64,000 nt of DNA from Pseudomonas luteola NBRC 103146 (GCF_002091675.1 NZ_BDAE01000006.1:1-64000); one strand, 5' to 3'. Numbered from the stretch's first letter, positions 38,074 to 48,061 are shown. The notes: generated from the sequence alone by a model not told the origin. Numbers and translations are program-made.

Positions 38074-38195
38074 GCTTGTCTCCCGACCCTCGTGGGGTCT
38101 CAGTGTCTGTTGTCATTGTTATTCACTGCGGGACGCCAGAACCCCATACGGCCTGTTCAAGCGGTACTGCCTTCGTTGAGATTGCCTTGTGTTGC

Positions 38196-39863
38196 TCAGA
38201 TTGCCAGCCGCTCCGGCTCACGTCGGATCGTCTGGGCAGCATGGGTCAGCCGCTCGTCTCGCTGGCTTGCCACTATCAGTTCGGCCGCCTTCTGCGCGAT
38301 CATCAACGTAGGTGAGCAGGTATTACCCGACACGATAGTGGGCATGATCGACGCATCGGCAATACGTAGCCCCGGTACCCCATGAACGCGCAACTGAGCA
38401 TCCACGACCGCCTCGGGACCTGCCCCCATCTTGCAGGTCCCCACAGGATGAAAGATGGTAGTACCAATACTGCCGGCAGCCATTCTTAGCTGCTCCTCTG
38501 TCTGAAAGACCGGACCCGGCAGGTACTCTTCCGGTGCATAAGGTGCCAGGGCCGGCGAGCCGACAATACGTCGTGTTAGACGAATAGCATCAGCAGCGAC
38601 CTTGAGATCCGCCTCATGGCTGAGATAGTTCGGCTGGATCAGCGGCGCAGCATCAAGTTCTGCCGAACGAATTTCCACTCGCCCCCGGCTCTCTGGTCGC
38701 AGGTTGCACACTGAGGCCGTGAATGCTGGAAAGGTGTGCAGCGGCTCGCCGAAGCGATCCAGCGACAAGGGCTGAACATGGTATTGCAGATTGGCAGACA
38801 GTTGGCTCGGCTCGGAGCGAGCAAAAGCACCCAGCTGGCTCGGCGCCATGGCCAGCGGGCCGCGGCGTCCGAATGCGTACTGCAGGCCCATGTTCAGCTT
38901 ACCCCATAGGCTACTGGCCATTTGATTGAGCGTATGAATACCCGAGACCTTGTAGATCAGACGTAACTGCAGGTGATCCTGAAGGTTTGCACCAACGCCG
39001 GGCAGTTCATGTTGAACACCAATCCCGAGCCGCTCCAATAGCGGTCGCGGGCCAATACCCGAGCGCTGCAAGATGGCGGGAGAGCCTATGGCACCGCTGC
39101 ACAGGATAATTTCCCGACGCGCGATAAAGCGCTGCAATTGCCCCTTCCGTACGACCTGAACGGCACGGGCCCGTCCGTCCTCCAAGATGACCCGATCCGC
39201 CTCGGCATTGGTCACGATCGTCAGGTTGGCTCGCTGCCGGACAGGCTTGAGAAAGGCCTTGACTGCGTTCCATCGAACTCCGCTACGTTGATTGACCTGA
39301 AAGAAACCACAGCCCTCATTGTCACCCGTATTGAAGTCTTCGACCGAAGGAATGCCCGACTCTGCCGCTGCGCGACGGAATGTTTCGAGAATATCCCAGC
39401 TCAGGCGCTGTTTCTCGACGCGCCACTCACCACCCGCCCCATGCAGCTCAGACGCTCCTGCGTAGTGATTCTCCATGCGCCTGAATAGCGGCAAGACATC
39501 CTTCCAACCCCAACCGGCATTACCCGCAGCCGCCCACTCGTCATAGTCACGCGCCTGACCACGCATATAAATCATGCCGTTGATAGAAGAGCAACCTCCC
39601 ATCACCTTGCCGCGCGGATAACCCAGCGCCCGCCCGTTGAGACCAGGTTCGGGCTCGGTCTTGAAACACCAGTCAGTACGGGGATTATTGATACAGTAGA
39701 GATAGCCGACAGGAATGTGAATCCAGGGATAGGTATCACGGCCGCCCGCCTCTAGAAGCAACACGCGAACCGAAGGATCAGCCGATAGCCGATTGGCCAG
39801 CAGGCAACCGGCAGGACCTGCGCCAACGATGACATAGTCGTATGAATTCGGAAGAGTGGTCAT
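38196..39863 (-). CDS. GMC-family FAD oxidoreductase (alcohol dehydrogenase type)
   Basis: A 555-residue flavoenzyme of the glucose-methanol-choline family: FAD motif VIVGAGPAGCLLANRLSADP at about residues 11-30, LLLEAGGRDTYPW, GGCSSINGMIYMRGQARDYD, and the C-terminal catalytic block FHPVGTCKMG followed by RIADASIMPTIVSGNTCSPT. It resembles choline dehydrogenase and polyethylene-glycol or alkanol dehydrogenases; the substrate cannot be fixed. No signal peptide. It is followed by the MHS transporter gene and faces a LysR regulator across 132 bases, a common catabolic arrangement. Confidence 0.93.
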   Translation of the reverse strand: MTTLPNSYDYVIVGAGPAGCLLANRLSADPSVRVLLLEAGGRDTYPWIHIPVGYLYCINNPRTDWCFKTEPEPGLNGRALGYPRGKVMGGCSSINGMIYMRGQARDYDEWAAAGNAGWGWKDVLPLFRRMENHYAGASELHGAGGEWRVEKQRLSWDILETFRRAAAESGIPSVEDFNTGDNEGCGFFQVNQRSGVRWNAVKAFLKPVRQRANLTIVTNAEADRVILEDGRARAVQVVRKGQLQRFIARREIILCSGAIGSPAILQRSGIGPRPLLERLGIGVQHELPGVGANLQDHLQLRLIYKVSGIHTLNQMASSLWGKLNMGLQYAFGRRGPLAMAPSQLGAFARSEPSQLSANLQYHVQPLSLDRFGEPLHTFPAFTASVCNLRPESRGRVEIRSAELDAAPLIQPNYLSHEADLKVAADAIRLTRRIVGSPALAPYAPEEYLPGPVFQTEEQLRMAAGSIGTTIFHPVGTCKMGAGPEAVVDAQLRVHGVPGLRIADASIMPTIVSGNTCSPTLMIAQKAAELIVASQRDERLTHAAQTIRREPERLAI

Positions 39864-39995
39864 CAGAACATCTGCTCTTGTTGTACTTGTTATTGCTCTT
39901 CATGCTAGACGGAGTATTTCAGAACAAGAACAATCATTTTCAGGCAGCCGTTGTTCAAAAATGCACAGCAGTTACCTAGGTGAGGAGTCACGCGA

Positions 39996-40910
39996 ATGTT
40001 TAAATGGGACGACCTCCGCTTCTTTCTGGAGCTACAGCGCAGCGGGCGCTTGCTATCCGCGGCCAGGCGTATGGGAACCAGCCACACGACCGTCGCTCGG
40101 CACATCGAATCGCTCGAACGCACCCTGGGCACGCAGCTTCTCGTTCAGCACACCCAGGGGTATCAGCTCACACCAGCCGGTCAGGCATTACTCAAGCATG
40201 CCGAGGCCATGGAGGAATCCGCCCTTCTGGCGCAGGAAGAAATGACCTGTAGCGTAAATCCCCTGGGCCAGGTTCGCCTTGGGGTGACGGAAGGACTGGG
40301 CACGGGCTTCCTCGCCGGGCGGCTGGCAACCTTACTGGAGCGCTATCCGGGCCTTGAAATCGAGCTGGTCTCGGTTCCCCGCTTTGTCAGTATTACCAAC
40401 CGGGAGGCGGACATCGCCATTACGCTCGAGCGGCCTAGCGCTGACTTGGTCATCGCTCGAAAACTCAGCAGCTATTGTCTCCAACTGTACGCCAGTTCAG
40501 CTTATCTGGAAAAAGCGCCTCCCCTTCACTCACGGGAAGATCTCTCCCGCCATCGCTGGATTGGCTACGTAGACGACCTGATATTCACCAAAGAACTGCT
40601 TTTTCTCCAGACAATGTGCAAGCACCCGCAAGTAGCGTTCCGGAGCACCAGCGTGCTGGCTCAGCAAATGGCGGCTCAGGCGGGAATCGGCATTGCCATC
40701 CTTCCCTACTACCTGGGAAGCCGCGATCCCCTGTTGATACCAGTCCTGCCGCAGGAGCGAGTCATTCGGCACTACTGGATATCATCGCGCCGAGAACTTC
40801 ATCGAACGGTGCGGCTGCGCGTTGTCTGGGATTTTCTGGTTGGCCTGTGCGAGCAACACCAACATGTCTTGATGGGCCAGGCCGCCGAGCAAGACGGCCC
40901 GGACACATGA
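39996..40910 (+). CDS. LysR-type transcriptional regulator
   Basis: A 304-residue regulator with an N-terminal winged helix-turn-helix (MFKWDDLRFFLELQRSGRLL, AARRMGTSHTTVARHIESLE) and a LysR substrate-binding domain (LGQVRLGVTEGLGTGFLAGR, ADIAITLERP). It is divergent from the GMC-MHS pair and most likely controls it and itself from the shared gap 39864-39995, in which I could not define a clean T-N11-A box. Its stop abuts the stop of the convergent yebE-like gene with no spacer. Confidence 0.93.
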   Translation: MFKWDDLRFFLELQRSGRLLSAARRMGTSHTTVARHIESLERTLGTQLLVQHTQGYQLTPAGQALLKHAEAMEESALLAQEEMTCSVNPLGQVRLGVTEGLGTGFLAGRLATLLERYPGLEIELVSVPRFVSITNREADIAITLERPSADLVIARKLSSYCLQLYASSAYLEKAPPLHSREDLSRHRWIGYVDDLIFTKELLFLQTMCKHPQVAFRSTSVLAQQMAAQAGIGIAILPYYLGSRDPLLIPVLPQERVIRHYWISSRRELHRTVRLRVVWDFLVGLCEQHQHVLMGQAAEQDGPDT

Positions 40911-41630
40911 TCAGCCCTTGGCCTTGCTATCCAGCTCAGCCCGGAGGGCGGGATCCAGGTTTAGATGACGCGCCAGCTCGTCGAGATAGGCCTTTTCCAT
41001 CACTTGCTGATCATCGGCCATCAACAGACTTGCCAGGTAAATCTCGGCAGCCATTTCCGGCGTCTTGGCGCTGGCAGCAATTTCGGCAGGGTCCAGTGGC
41101 TTATTGATTTCCTGACGCAGCCAATTCTGAAGCTCAGGATCATCTGCATGTCGATTCATTTCGTCATCAATGAGCTTACGCTCCTGATCATCGATATGCC
41201 CGTCTGCCTTGGCTGCCGCAATAAGTGCCTTCAGAATGGCCTGACTATGCTGCTCCACCTTTCCTTCCGGCGCACGATCCACTGTCTGAGGCTCGGTCTG
41301 AGGCGCATTGGCCTGGTTTTTCTGCCAGTTTGTATAAGCCTGGTAGGCCAGGGTACCCAGCGCGACCAGCCCACCATACTTGGCCATCCGGCCACCTCCC
41401 ATACGGCTGGCGCCCTTGCCGCGCAAAAGCATCCCCAACACACTGGCGGCCAGCGCTCCGCCGCCTGCACTCGACAGCATGCCGCCCAGAGGGTCTTTCG
41501 ACGAAGGGGTTTGAGACTTCGCATTACCTTGATTCAACTTTCCAAGTGCACCGGACAGGCCGCCCTGCTTGGCGAGCATGTCCTGCCCTGTCTTGAGTAA
41601 TTGATCCAGCAGGCCACGTGTTTGCATCAT
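40911..41630 (-). CDS. DUF533 (YebE-like) inner membrane protein with TerB-like domain
   Basis: A 239-residue protein with a low-complexity N-terminal region (GALGKLNQGNAK), a hydrophobic Gly/Ala-rich stretch (about 49-66 and 83-97) and a C-terminal TerB-like helical domain (ILKALIAAAKADGHIDDQER, AAEIYLASLLMADDQQVMEK). It matches DUF533/YebE. The E. coli homologue is stress-responsive; function is unknown. It is a single gene between convergent LysR and the OYE terminator. Confidence 0.88.
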   Translation of the reverse strand: MMQTRGLLDQLLKTGQDMLAKQGGLSGALGKLNQGNAKSQTPSSKDPLGGMLSSAGGGALAASVLGMLLRGKGASRMGGGRMAKYGGLVALGTLAYQAYTNWQKNQANAPQTEPQTVDRAPEGKVEQHSQAILKALIAAAKADGHIDDQERKLIDDEMNRHADDPELQNWLRQEINKPLDPAEIAASAKTPEMAAEIYLASLLMADDQQVMEKAYLDELARHLNLDPALRAELDSKAKG

Positions 41631-41746
41631 TGCTCTCCAGATAATGGCAGATACCTATTAGGGCAAGACACACCGGCAGATGGTTCATGCAGCGGAGGGC
41701 TCTTCTGCTGCGAGATATTGCAGGGACGCCTGGAGGGAGGATTAAA

Positions 41747-41775
41747 CAGGGCGAACCTACTGGAAGCTCGCCCTG
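41747..41775 (-). terminator. Probable terminator after the OYE gene
   Basis: CAGGGCGA (41747-41754) pairs exactly with TCGCCCTG (41768-41775) around a 13-base loop; TTTAAT follows on the minus strand. It lies seven bases past the stop. The long loop and short T run lower confidence. Confidence 0.55.
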
Positions 41776-41781
41776 ACAGGG

Positions 41782-42885
41782 TCAATCGAACGATAGCGGC
41801 TTGCGAAGGGGCGTATCCCGGTGTGCCGCGCGAACGTACTGGGCGGGCCAGGAAACCTTGTCGCGCAATGCTTCAGCGGCCTGCAGCGGCCAGTGCGGAT
41901 CACGCAGCAGTTCGCGTGCGAGCAGTACCACATCGGCCTGACCGGTACGAATGATGTGCTCAGCCTGGGCCGCATCGGTAATCATGCCAACGGCGCCACT
42001 GGCAATATCAGCCTCCTTGCGAACCCGCTCTGCAAATTGCGTTTGATAACCTGGGCCTACCGGGATTTCGGCGTTTGCCGCAGTACCTCCCGAGGAGACA
42101 TCAATCAGATCGACACCCAAGGGTTTCAAGCGCTTGGCCAGCTCTACCGTCTCGTCCACATTCCAGCCATCTTCGACCCAATCGGTTGCTGATAACCGAA
42201 CAAAGACAGGCAGCTCATCAGGCCAGACGGCTCGAATGGCTTGTGTAACCTCCAACAGGAAACGGATACGGTTATCGAAGCTGCCACCATATTGATCACT
42301 ACGCTGGTTTGAAATCGGTGAAAGAAACTGATGTAGCAGATAACCGTGGGCCGCGTGGATTTCAGCAACCTTGAACCCGGCAGCCAATGCGCGCTCGGCT
42401 GTTGCGACAAAGGCTTTGGTGAGACCGGCAATACCCTCAGCATCCAGCTCGGTAGGACGTGTGTGCTGGGGGTCAAAGGCTATCGCTGACGGAGCTACGG
42501 GAACCCAGCCACCTTCAGCGATAGGAACGCTGCCGTGCTTGCCTTCCCAAGGACGCCACGTACTGGCTTTACGCCCCGCATGGGCAATCTGGATACCTGG
42601 TACCGCGCCCTGTGACTGAATGAATTGAGTGATGCGGCGCAGCGGCTCGATCTGCTCGTCCTTCCATAGACCCAGATCCTGTGGAGTAATACGACCTTCT
42701 GGCGTAACGGCAACAGCTTCACTGATGACCAGACCCGCGCCACCAACGGCACGGCTGCCCAGGTGGACCAAGTGCCAATCATTGGCGAAACCGTCTTCGC
42801 TCGAATATTGGCACATGGGGGAAACCACAACGCGATTCGGAAGCGTCAGTTGGCGAAGGGTAAAAGGCTCAAAAAGTTTGCTCAT
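41782..42885 (-). CDS. NADH:flavin oxidoreductase, YqjM-type Old Yellow Enzyme
   Basis: A 367-residue FMN enzyme of the OYE family that reduces activated C=C bonds. From the ATG at 42885 the N terminus is MSKLFEPFTLRQLTLPNRVV. The thermophilic-like YqjM class is indicated by Cys25 in SPMCQYSS and the substrate-anion pair His177/His180 in EIHAAHGYLLHQFLSP, plus the TxDWVEDGW segment. A longer frame to 42900 adds five residues and is not needed. It is monocistronic; physiological substrate unknown. Confidence 0.92.
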   Translation of the reverse strand: MSKLFEPFTLRQLTLPNRVVVSPMCQYSSEDGFANDWHLVHLGSRAVGGAGLVISEAVAVTPEGRITPQDLGLWKDEQIEPLRRITQFIQSQGAVPGIQIAHAGRKASTWRPWEGKHGSVPIAEGGWVPVAPSAIAFDPQHTRPTELDAEGIAGLTKAFVATAERALAAGFKVAEIHAAHGYLLHQFLSPISNQRSDQYGGSFDNRIRFLLEVTQAIRAVWPDELPVFVRLSATDWVEDGWNVDETVELAKRLKPLGVDLIDVSSGGTAANAEIPVGPGYQTQFAERVRKEADIASGAVGMITDAAQAEHIIRTGQADVVLLARELLRDPHWPLQAAEALRDKVSWPAQYVRAAHRDTPLRKPLSFD

Positions 42886-42983
42886 GATCGCTCTCGGCAC
42901 AAGGACTTGAATCTATTAGAGCCTTACTTTGCCGGAATGATCATTTCGATAGCAATGCAACTATGTTTATGAGGCCTATTACT

Positions 42984-44699
42984 TCACTTTGGCGTCAGGT
43001 GAACCACAATCAGCTGCACGCTTTCCTGACCACGAAATTCGTTCACATCCAGGCGGTAGGCGGCTTCGACCCAGCGAATTTGCGGATTCGGCCAGATCTC
43101 GCGATTGATGTTGAACGCAATGCCGTCCAGTTGAATGCCTCCGCACTCACTCTTCAAAACCAGCTTCAAATGCCGCTCACCCACAATACGCTGCTGCACG
43201 ACCTCAAACACACCGTGAAACATCGGCTCGGGGAAATGCTGCCCCCAGGGGCCGGCATGCTTGAGTGCACGTGCAATCTCCAGTTGAAAATCGCAGGTTT
43301 CCAGCGAACCGTCCGATTGCAAACGCCCTGTCAGGTCATCCTCGACCAGATGCCGTCTGACTTCCGCATCGAAAGCCGCAGCAAACGCACCGAAATTCTC
43401 TTGAGGCAGTGATAGCCCCGCTGCCATGGCGTGCCCGCCGAACTTAGTGATCAGCCCAGGATGACGCGCCGCAACAGCATCCAGCGCATCACGGATATGA
43501 AACCCCGGAACCGAACGTGCCGAGCCCTTGAGCATGCCGTCACCGGCATCGGCAAAGGCCAGCGTGGGCCGGTGGTAACGTTCCTTGAGACGAGACGCCA
43601 GAATACCAATGACGCCCTGATGCCATTCGGGATCAAACAGGCACAACCCGAACGGCATATCATCCTTGGGCAATTCCTTGAGCTGCGCCAAGGCCTCACG
43701 CTGCATGCCCTGCTCGATCAGTTTTCGATCCTTATTGAGCTGGTCCAGTTGGACAGCCATGTCCCGTGCAAGGGCTTCGTCCTCGCACAGCAAGCACTCG
43801 ATTCCAAGCGACATATCATCCAGCCGCCCAGCCGCATTCAGGCGCGGCCCCAGAATGAATCCCAGGTCAGTAGACGTGATCTTGCCCGGCTGCCGGCCGG
43901 CCACTTCCAGCAAGGCCCTGAGCCCCGGGCGAGCACGCCCGGCACGTATACGCGCCAACCCCTGATGCACCAGAATCCGATTATTGGCATCCAGTGGGAC
44001 CACGTCGGCAACACTGCCCAGCGCAACCAGATCCAGCAGCTCAGCCAGATTCGGCTCTTTGATGCTCAGCGCATCGAACCAGCCCTCTTCACGCAACCGC
44101 GTCCGCAGTGCAAGCATCACGTAGAAGATAACGCCTACGCCGGCAATACACTTGCTGGGAAACTCGCAGGTCGGCTGGTTGGGATTTACGATCGCATGGG
44201 CAGCGGGTAACTCATGGCCCGGCAAATGGTGGTCGGTCACCAGCACGCGCATTCCTGCGGCTTTGGCAGCCTCGACACCGTCTATGCTGGAAATTCCGTT
44301 ATCCACGGTCACCAGCAGGTCAGGCTGGCGCTCCCGGGCAACCGCGACGATTTCAGGTGTCAGCCCATACCCGTATTCAAAGCGATTAGGAACAAGGTAA
44401 TCGACCCAGGCGGCACCCAGGCTGCGCAAGGCAAGAACCGCCACACTGGTAGCGGTTGCGCCATCAGCGTCAAAATCACCCACGACCAGAATGCGTTGAC
44501 GCTTGGCCAGCGCATCGACCAGCAATTCTATGGCGTCATCCATCCCCTTGAACAACCGATAGGGATGTAACCGCGCCAGCCCTTTTTCAAGCTCATCAGC
44601 ACTCTTCACGCCACGCGCGGCATAAAGACGGGTCAGTAGCGGCGGAAGATCACCCAGATCAGGCAACTCATCCGGCAGGGAACGAAGTTCGATACGCAT
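42984..44699 (-). CDS. recJ: Single-stranded-DNA-specific exonuclease RecJ
   Basis: RecJ is a 5'-3' ssDNA exonuclease acting in mismatch, base-excision and RecF-pathway repair. The 571-residue protein has the DHH phosphoesterase motifs (LVVGDFDADGATATSVAVLA, VTVDNGISS, VTDHHLPGHELP), DHHA1 GGHAMAAGLSL and a C-terminal OB-like domain. Length is normal. It is preceded by the yaeQ gene on the same strand with a 113-base gap. Confidence 0.97.
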   Translation of the reverse strand: MRIELRSLPDELPDLGDLPPLLTRLYAARGVKSADELEKGLARLHPYRLFKGMDDAIELLVDALAKRQRILVVGDFDADGATATSVAVLALRSLGAAWVDYLVPNRFEYGYGLTPEIVAVARERQPDLLVTVDNGISSIDGVEAAKAAGMRVLVTDHHLPGHELPAAHAIVNPNQPTCEFPSKCIAGVGVIFYVMLALRTRLREEGWFDALSIKEPNLAELLDLVALGSVADVVPLDANNRILVHQGLARIRAGRARPGLRALLEVAGRQPGKITSTDLGFILGPRLNAAGRLDDMSLGIECLLCEDEALARDMAVQLDQLNKDRKLIEQGMQREALAQLKELPKDDMPFGLCLFDPEWHQGVIGILASRLKERYHRPTLAFADAGDGMLKGSARSVPGFHIRDALDAVAARHPGLITKFGGHAMAAGLSLPQENFGAFAAAFDAEVRRHLVEDDLTGRLQSDGSLETCDFQLEIARALKHAGPWGQHFPEPMFHGVFEVVQQRIVGERHLKLVLKSECGGIQLDGIAFNINREIWPNPQIRWVEAAYRLDVNEFRGQESVQLIVVHLTPK

Positions 44700-44812
44700 C
44701 GATTACTCAAGTATTACAACAGAAATAGAGAACAGGCCGAACAGACGGCTCAAGCCATGGATAGATTCAAGATGCGTCTGCTTCAATGGCTTTTAAAGCG
44801 TTTTCCGATGAA

Positions 44813-45352
44813 TCAACGCTCACCCATCAACCAGTCGAGATGAAGCTCGTGTTGACCACGCTCGTCCGTCACGAACACAGTCCCCTCACTGATCATTACA
44901 CTCCAGCTGATCGAGCGTGGCAGGTCAGTAGCCAATGCAGCCAGCGACTCAACAGGCACCGCTGCAATGTTCAGGTTCTTCAACATCTTCACCGAATCGA
45001 CTACCTTGTTCTGCCAGACTCGCAAATTGCCATAGGCAAGCAAGCTGACCCGCTCCGCACGGCGAGAACACCAGACCAGGCGCTCAGCATCAGGCTGCCC
45101 AACTTCAATCCAATGCAGTACACGATCATCGAGACTCTTTTCCCAAAGGGCAGGCTCATCTACATCGGAAAGTCCCCGACCAAACCCAAGCTGCTCGCCG
45201 TACCACAAGGCGTACCCCAGGATGCGCACAGCCAGACGCTCTTCGGTTTCGGAGGGATGACGAGCAACGGTAAAACGCAGGTTCTCGTAGACGCTGCGGT
45301 CCAGATCCGTCAGGTTAAGTTCAACTTTATAAGGCGTGGCTTGCAGGGCCAT
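44813..45352 (-). CDS. yaeQ: YaeQ family protein
   Basis: A 179-residue protein matching YaeQ: MALQATPYKVELNLTDLDRS, RHPSETEERLAVRILGYALW, and EPALWEKSLDDRVLHWIEVG. The family has a PD-(D/E)XK nuclease-like fold and was once linked to haemolysin expression as an RfaH mutant suppressor; the actual role is unclear. It lies between recJ and the diguanylate cyclase, each with its own short gap. Confidence 0.92.
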   Translation of the reverse strand: MALQATPYKVELNLTDLDRSVYENLRFTVARHPSETEERLAVRILGYALWYGEQLGFGRGLSDVDEPALWEKSLDDRVLHWIEVGQPDAERLVWCSRRAERVSLLAYGNLRVWQNKVVDSVKMLKNLNIAAVPVESLAALATDLPRSISWSVMISEGTVFVTDERGQHELHLDWLMGER

Positions 45353-45414
45353 GAATGTCCGCTCGAAAGTAAAGCTGACCAGTGTACCGTGAAAACGCCT
45401 GAAAAGTGGCTTGC

Positions 45415-46557
45415 TCAGACAGGCTGGCTAATGACACTTCGATTCTTGCCGAGCCCCTTGGCTTCATATAATCCCTTATCAGCCAGGGCAATCAGCGAAT
45501 CAAGCACATAACCCGCCTCCGCCGAACTGGCTACACCAATGCTGATACTCAAGGAAACCCCTGCTACCCGTGAGCATGAAGCAAATTCCTTCCGTATCCG
45601 CTCAGCCATTTGATACGCCGCTTCAGTAGCGGTGTCTGGTAGCAGGCACGCAAACTCTTCGCCGCCCAAACGGCCAAAGATATCACCCTTTCGGAGCCGC
45701 ATTCTGGTGACGTCGCAAAAGGCCACCAGGGCATGGTCTCCAGCCTGATGACCATGCCTGTCATTGAGTTGCTTGAAATTATCCATATCACACAGCAGCA
45801 GTGTTACAGGGCGATGCTGAACCTGGCAGTGACGCAGCATGTTTTCGCTGTCTTCGACGAAGGACCGTCGATTGCCAATACCTGTCAGCGAGTCCGTTAA
45901 CGAGGCTTGCCTGTAACGCCTCTCCGTTCGTTGCTGCACCATGGCTGTCGCCGCAAACGTCAGACCAATGCTGTACAACAAGGTCTCAAGCAGCAGAAAC
46001 GCCGCAAAGTCGATTCCATGACTTTCCCCGGCGAACGGCAGTGAGCGATCCAGAAAGAAACGACCGACATAAAAAGCACTGTGCAATCCAAACAGACTGA
46101 ACAAGGCCGCCAGCGATACCTGATTTTCGTTCCGGGAGCGCCAGAGTTCATAACCTGCCAACACGGTATAGCTGACAATTACCAGCGAGCTCAGTTGAAT
46201 TCGCGCAGCCAGCGAGCCGTAAAAGGTGGGAATCAGACAGGCAAGCAACCATAGGACACTTCCAGCCCACACTCCGGACCAGAGTACTCGTCGTCCGGAA
46301 AAAGCCCGCATGGCAGTCCACCCCATGGCATAACAGACATGAACAAGCACGTTCCCCAGCACGATAGGCAACGCATCCATTCCTCGTCCACGCAGGCTAC
46401 CTATTACCAGCCCCAGCGCGCCCGACCATAGCATCAGGCACAGAAAGCCTAGAGTTGCCTCGCGGCTCCCTCTTGCCCATGCAAATAGCATCAGCACACC
46501 AAGCAGAACGAGTACATACACATTGGTCACAAGTAGCGTAGGCATGCTCAAAGCCAC
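45415..46557 (-). CDS. Membrane diguanylate cyclase (GGDEF domain)
   Basis: A 380-residue protein with six or seven N-terminal membrane helices and a C-terminal GGDEF domain (SLTDSLTGIGNRRSF, DMDNFKQLNDRHGHQAGDHA). The active site is GGEEF and the product-inhibition I-site RKGD sits five residues before it, so an active, feedback-inhibited c-di-GMP synthase is expected. I use the GTG at 46557 because AGGAGG is six bases upstream; the listed TTG at 46590 has no such site. Signal sensed is unknown. It follows thrC by 94 bases. Confidence 0.92.
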   Translation of the reverse strand: MALSMPTLLVTNVYVLVLLGVLMLFAWARGSREATLGFLCLMLWSGALGLVIGSLRGRGMDALPIVLGNVLVHVCYAMGWTAMRAFSGRRVLWSGVWAGSVLWLLACLIPTFYGSLAARIQLSSLVIVSYTVLAGYELWRSRNENQVSLAALFSLFGLHSAFYVGRFFLDRSLPFAGESHGIDFAAFLLLETLLYSIGLTFAATAMVQQRTERRYRQASLTDSLTGIGNRRSFVEDSENMLRHCQVQHRPVTLLLCDMDNFKQLNDRHGHQAGDHALVAFCDVTRMRLRKGDIFGRLGGEEFACLLPDTATEAAYQMAERIRKEFASCSRVAGVSLSISIGVASSAEAGYVLDSLIALADKGLYEAKGLGKNRSVISQPV

Positions 46558-46651
46558 GGCAGCCCTCCTGGCAGTACGCGTGTCAATCAAACGAGCAAGG
46601 GGAAGCTGGTCAGGAGCAAATGCCAGAGCAGCATCCGCCCCTGAACGCTAT

Positions 46652-48061
46652 TTAGAGCGGCTTGCCGCGATTACCATGTTGAGCGACAAAAGCCTGTACC
46701 GCCTCAATGGCGTTAGGCAGCACAGTGCAGCGCTCCTCGCGCTGGAATAGATCGCTCAGGTGAGCCGGAAGCTCCAGCGCCTTACCAATACCGGCCTTCT
46801 CGACTGCGTCAGGAAACTTGACGGGGTGTGCTGTTCCCAGCACTACCATCGGTGTAGACAGGTTACGACGACACTCTCGCGCCGCCTTGACGCCAATTGC
46901 TGTATGCGGATCAAGCACCTCGCCGGTACGCTTGAAGACATCAGCGATGGTAGCGCACGTGTCTTCATCACTTACCGCCAATGAATCAAACAGCTTACGC
47001 GCTTCAACCCAACGATCTTCTTCAACGGAGAGTTTGCCCGTGGCCTTGAACGTGCTCATCAGCTCGGCCAACGCCACACCGTTACGTCCGTGCAGGTCGA
47101 ACAACAAACGTTCGAAGTTGGACGACACCATGATATCCATGGAAGGCGATAGCGAGGCGTGCAACGTTTCCTTGAAATACTGGTTGCCGCTCATGAAGCG
47201 ATGCAGGATATCGTTGCGATTGGTTGCTACAACAAGCTGACTTACAGGCAGCCCCATGTTACGCGCCAGGTATCCTGCGAATATATCGCCAAAGTTACCG
47301 GTAGGGACCGAGAACGCTACAGAGCGCGCTGGGGCACCTAACTGCAGCGCTGCATGGAAGTAGTAAACGATCTGGGCCATGATGCGCGCCCAGTTGATCG
47401 AGTTTACGGCAACCAGACGCGTGCCCTTGAGGAAGCTCTGATCGGCAAAACTCGCCTTCACCATCTCCTGACAATCATCAAAATTGCCTTCGATGGCGAT
47501 GTTATGGATGTTTTCGCCAAGGATGGTCGTCATCTGGCGACGCTGGACCTCAGATACACGCTGGTGAGGATGCAGAATGAAAATGTCTACATTCTCGCAA
47601 CGACGGCAGCCCTCAATAGCAGCAGACCCCGTATCGCCCGAAGTGGCGCCGATGATCACGACGCGCTCATCCCGCTTGAGCAGAATATGATCCAACAGAC
47701 GGCCCAGCAGCTGTAGTGCGAAATCCTTGAACGCCAGGGTTGGGCCGTGGAAAAGCTCCATCACCCACTCATTGCCATTGAGCTGACGCAGCGGCGCAAT
47801 CGCACTGTGAGCGAATGCACCATACGTTTCCTCAAGAATCTGTTTGAAGTCGGTATCGCTGATACTGCCCTCAACGAATGGGCGCATGACGCGGAACGCC
47901 AACTCGTGATAGGGCAGCCCAGCCCAGGAAGCAATCTCTTCCTGAGTAAACCGCGGCAGATTTTCCGGCACATACAGACCTCCGTCACTGGCCAGGCCAG
48001 CCAACAGAACGTCTTCGAAATTCAACGCTGGCGCATTGCCGCGGGTGCTGATGTAACGCAT
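46652..48061 (-). CDS. thrC: Threonine synthase
   Basis: ThrC converts O-phosphohomoserine to threonine with PLP. The 469-residue product has the PLP-lysine motif PTLAFKDFALQLLG, the phosphate loop ATSGDTGSAAIEG, and the gammaproteobacterial N terminus MRYISTRGNAPALNFEDVLL. The ATG at 48061 has GAAGG eight bases upstream, better than the longer frame to 48076. It follows hom by 58 bases that contain a 7-bp hairpin (48092-48110), making a threonine operon without thrB. Confidence 0.97.
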   Translation of the reverse strand: MRYISTRGNAPALNFEDVLLAGLASDGGLYVPENLPRFTQEEIASWAGLPYHELAFRVMRPFVEGSISDTDFKQILEETYGAFAHSAIAPLRQLNGNEWVMELFHGPTLAFKDFALQLLGRLLDHILLKRDERVVIIGATSGDTGSAAIEGCRRCENVDIFILHPHQRVSEVQRRQMTTILGENIHNIAIEGNFDDCQEMVKASFADQSFLKGTRLVAVNSINWARIMAQIVYYFHAALQLGAPARSVAFSVPTGNFGDIFAGYLARNMGLPVSQLVVATNRNDILHRFMSGNQYFKETLHASLSPSMDIMVSSNFERLLFDLHGRNGVALAELMSTFKATGKLSVEEDRWVEARKLFDSLAVSDEDTCATIADVFKRTGEVLDPHTAIGVKAARECRRNLSTPMVVLGTAHPVKFPDAVEKAGIGKALELPAHLSDLFQREERCTVLPNAIEAVQAFVAQHGNRGKPL

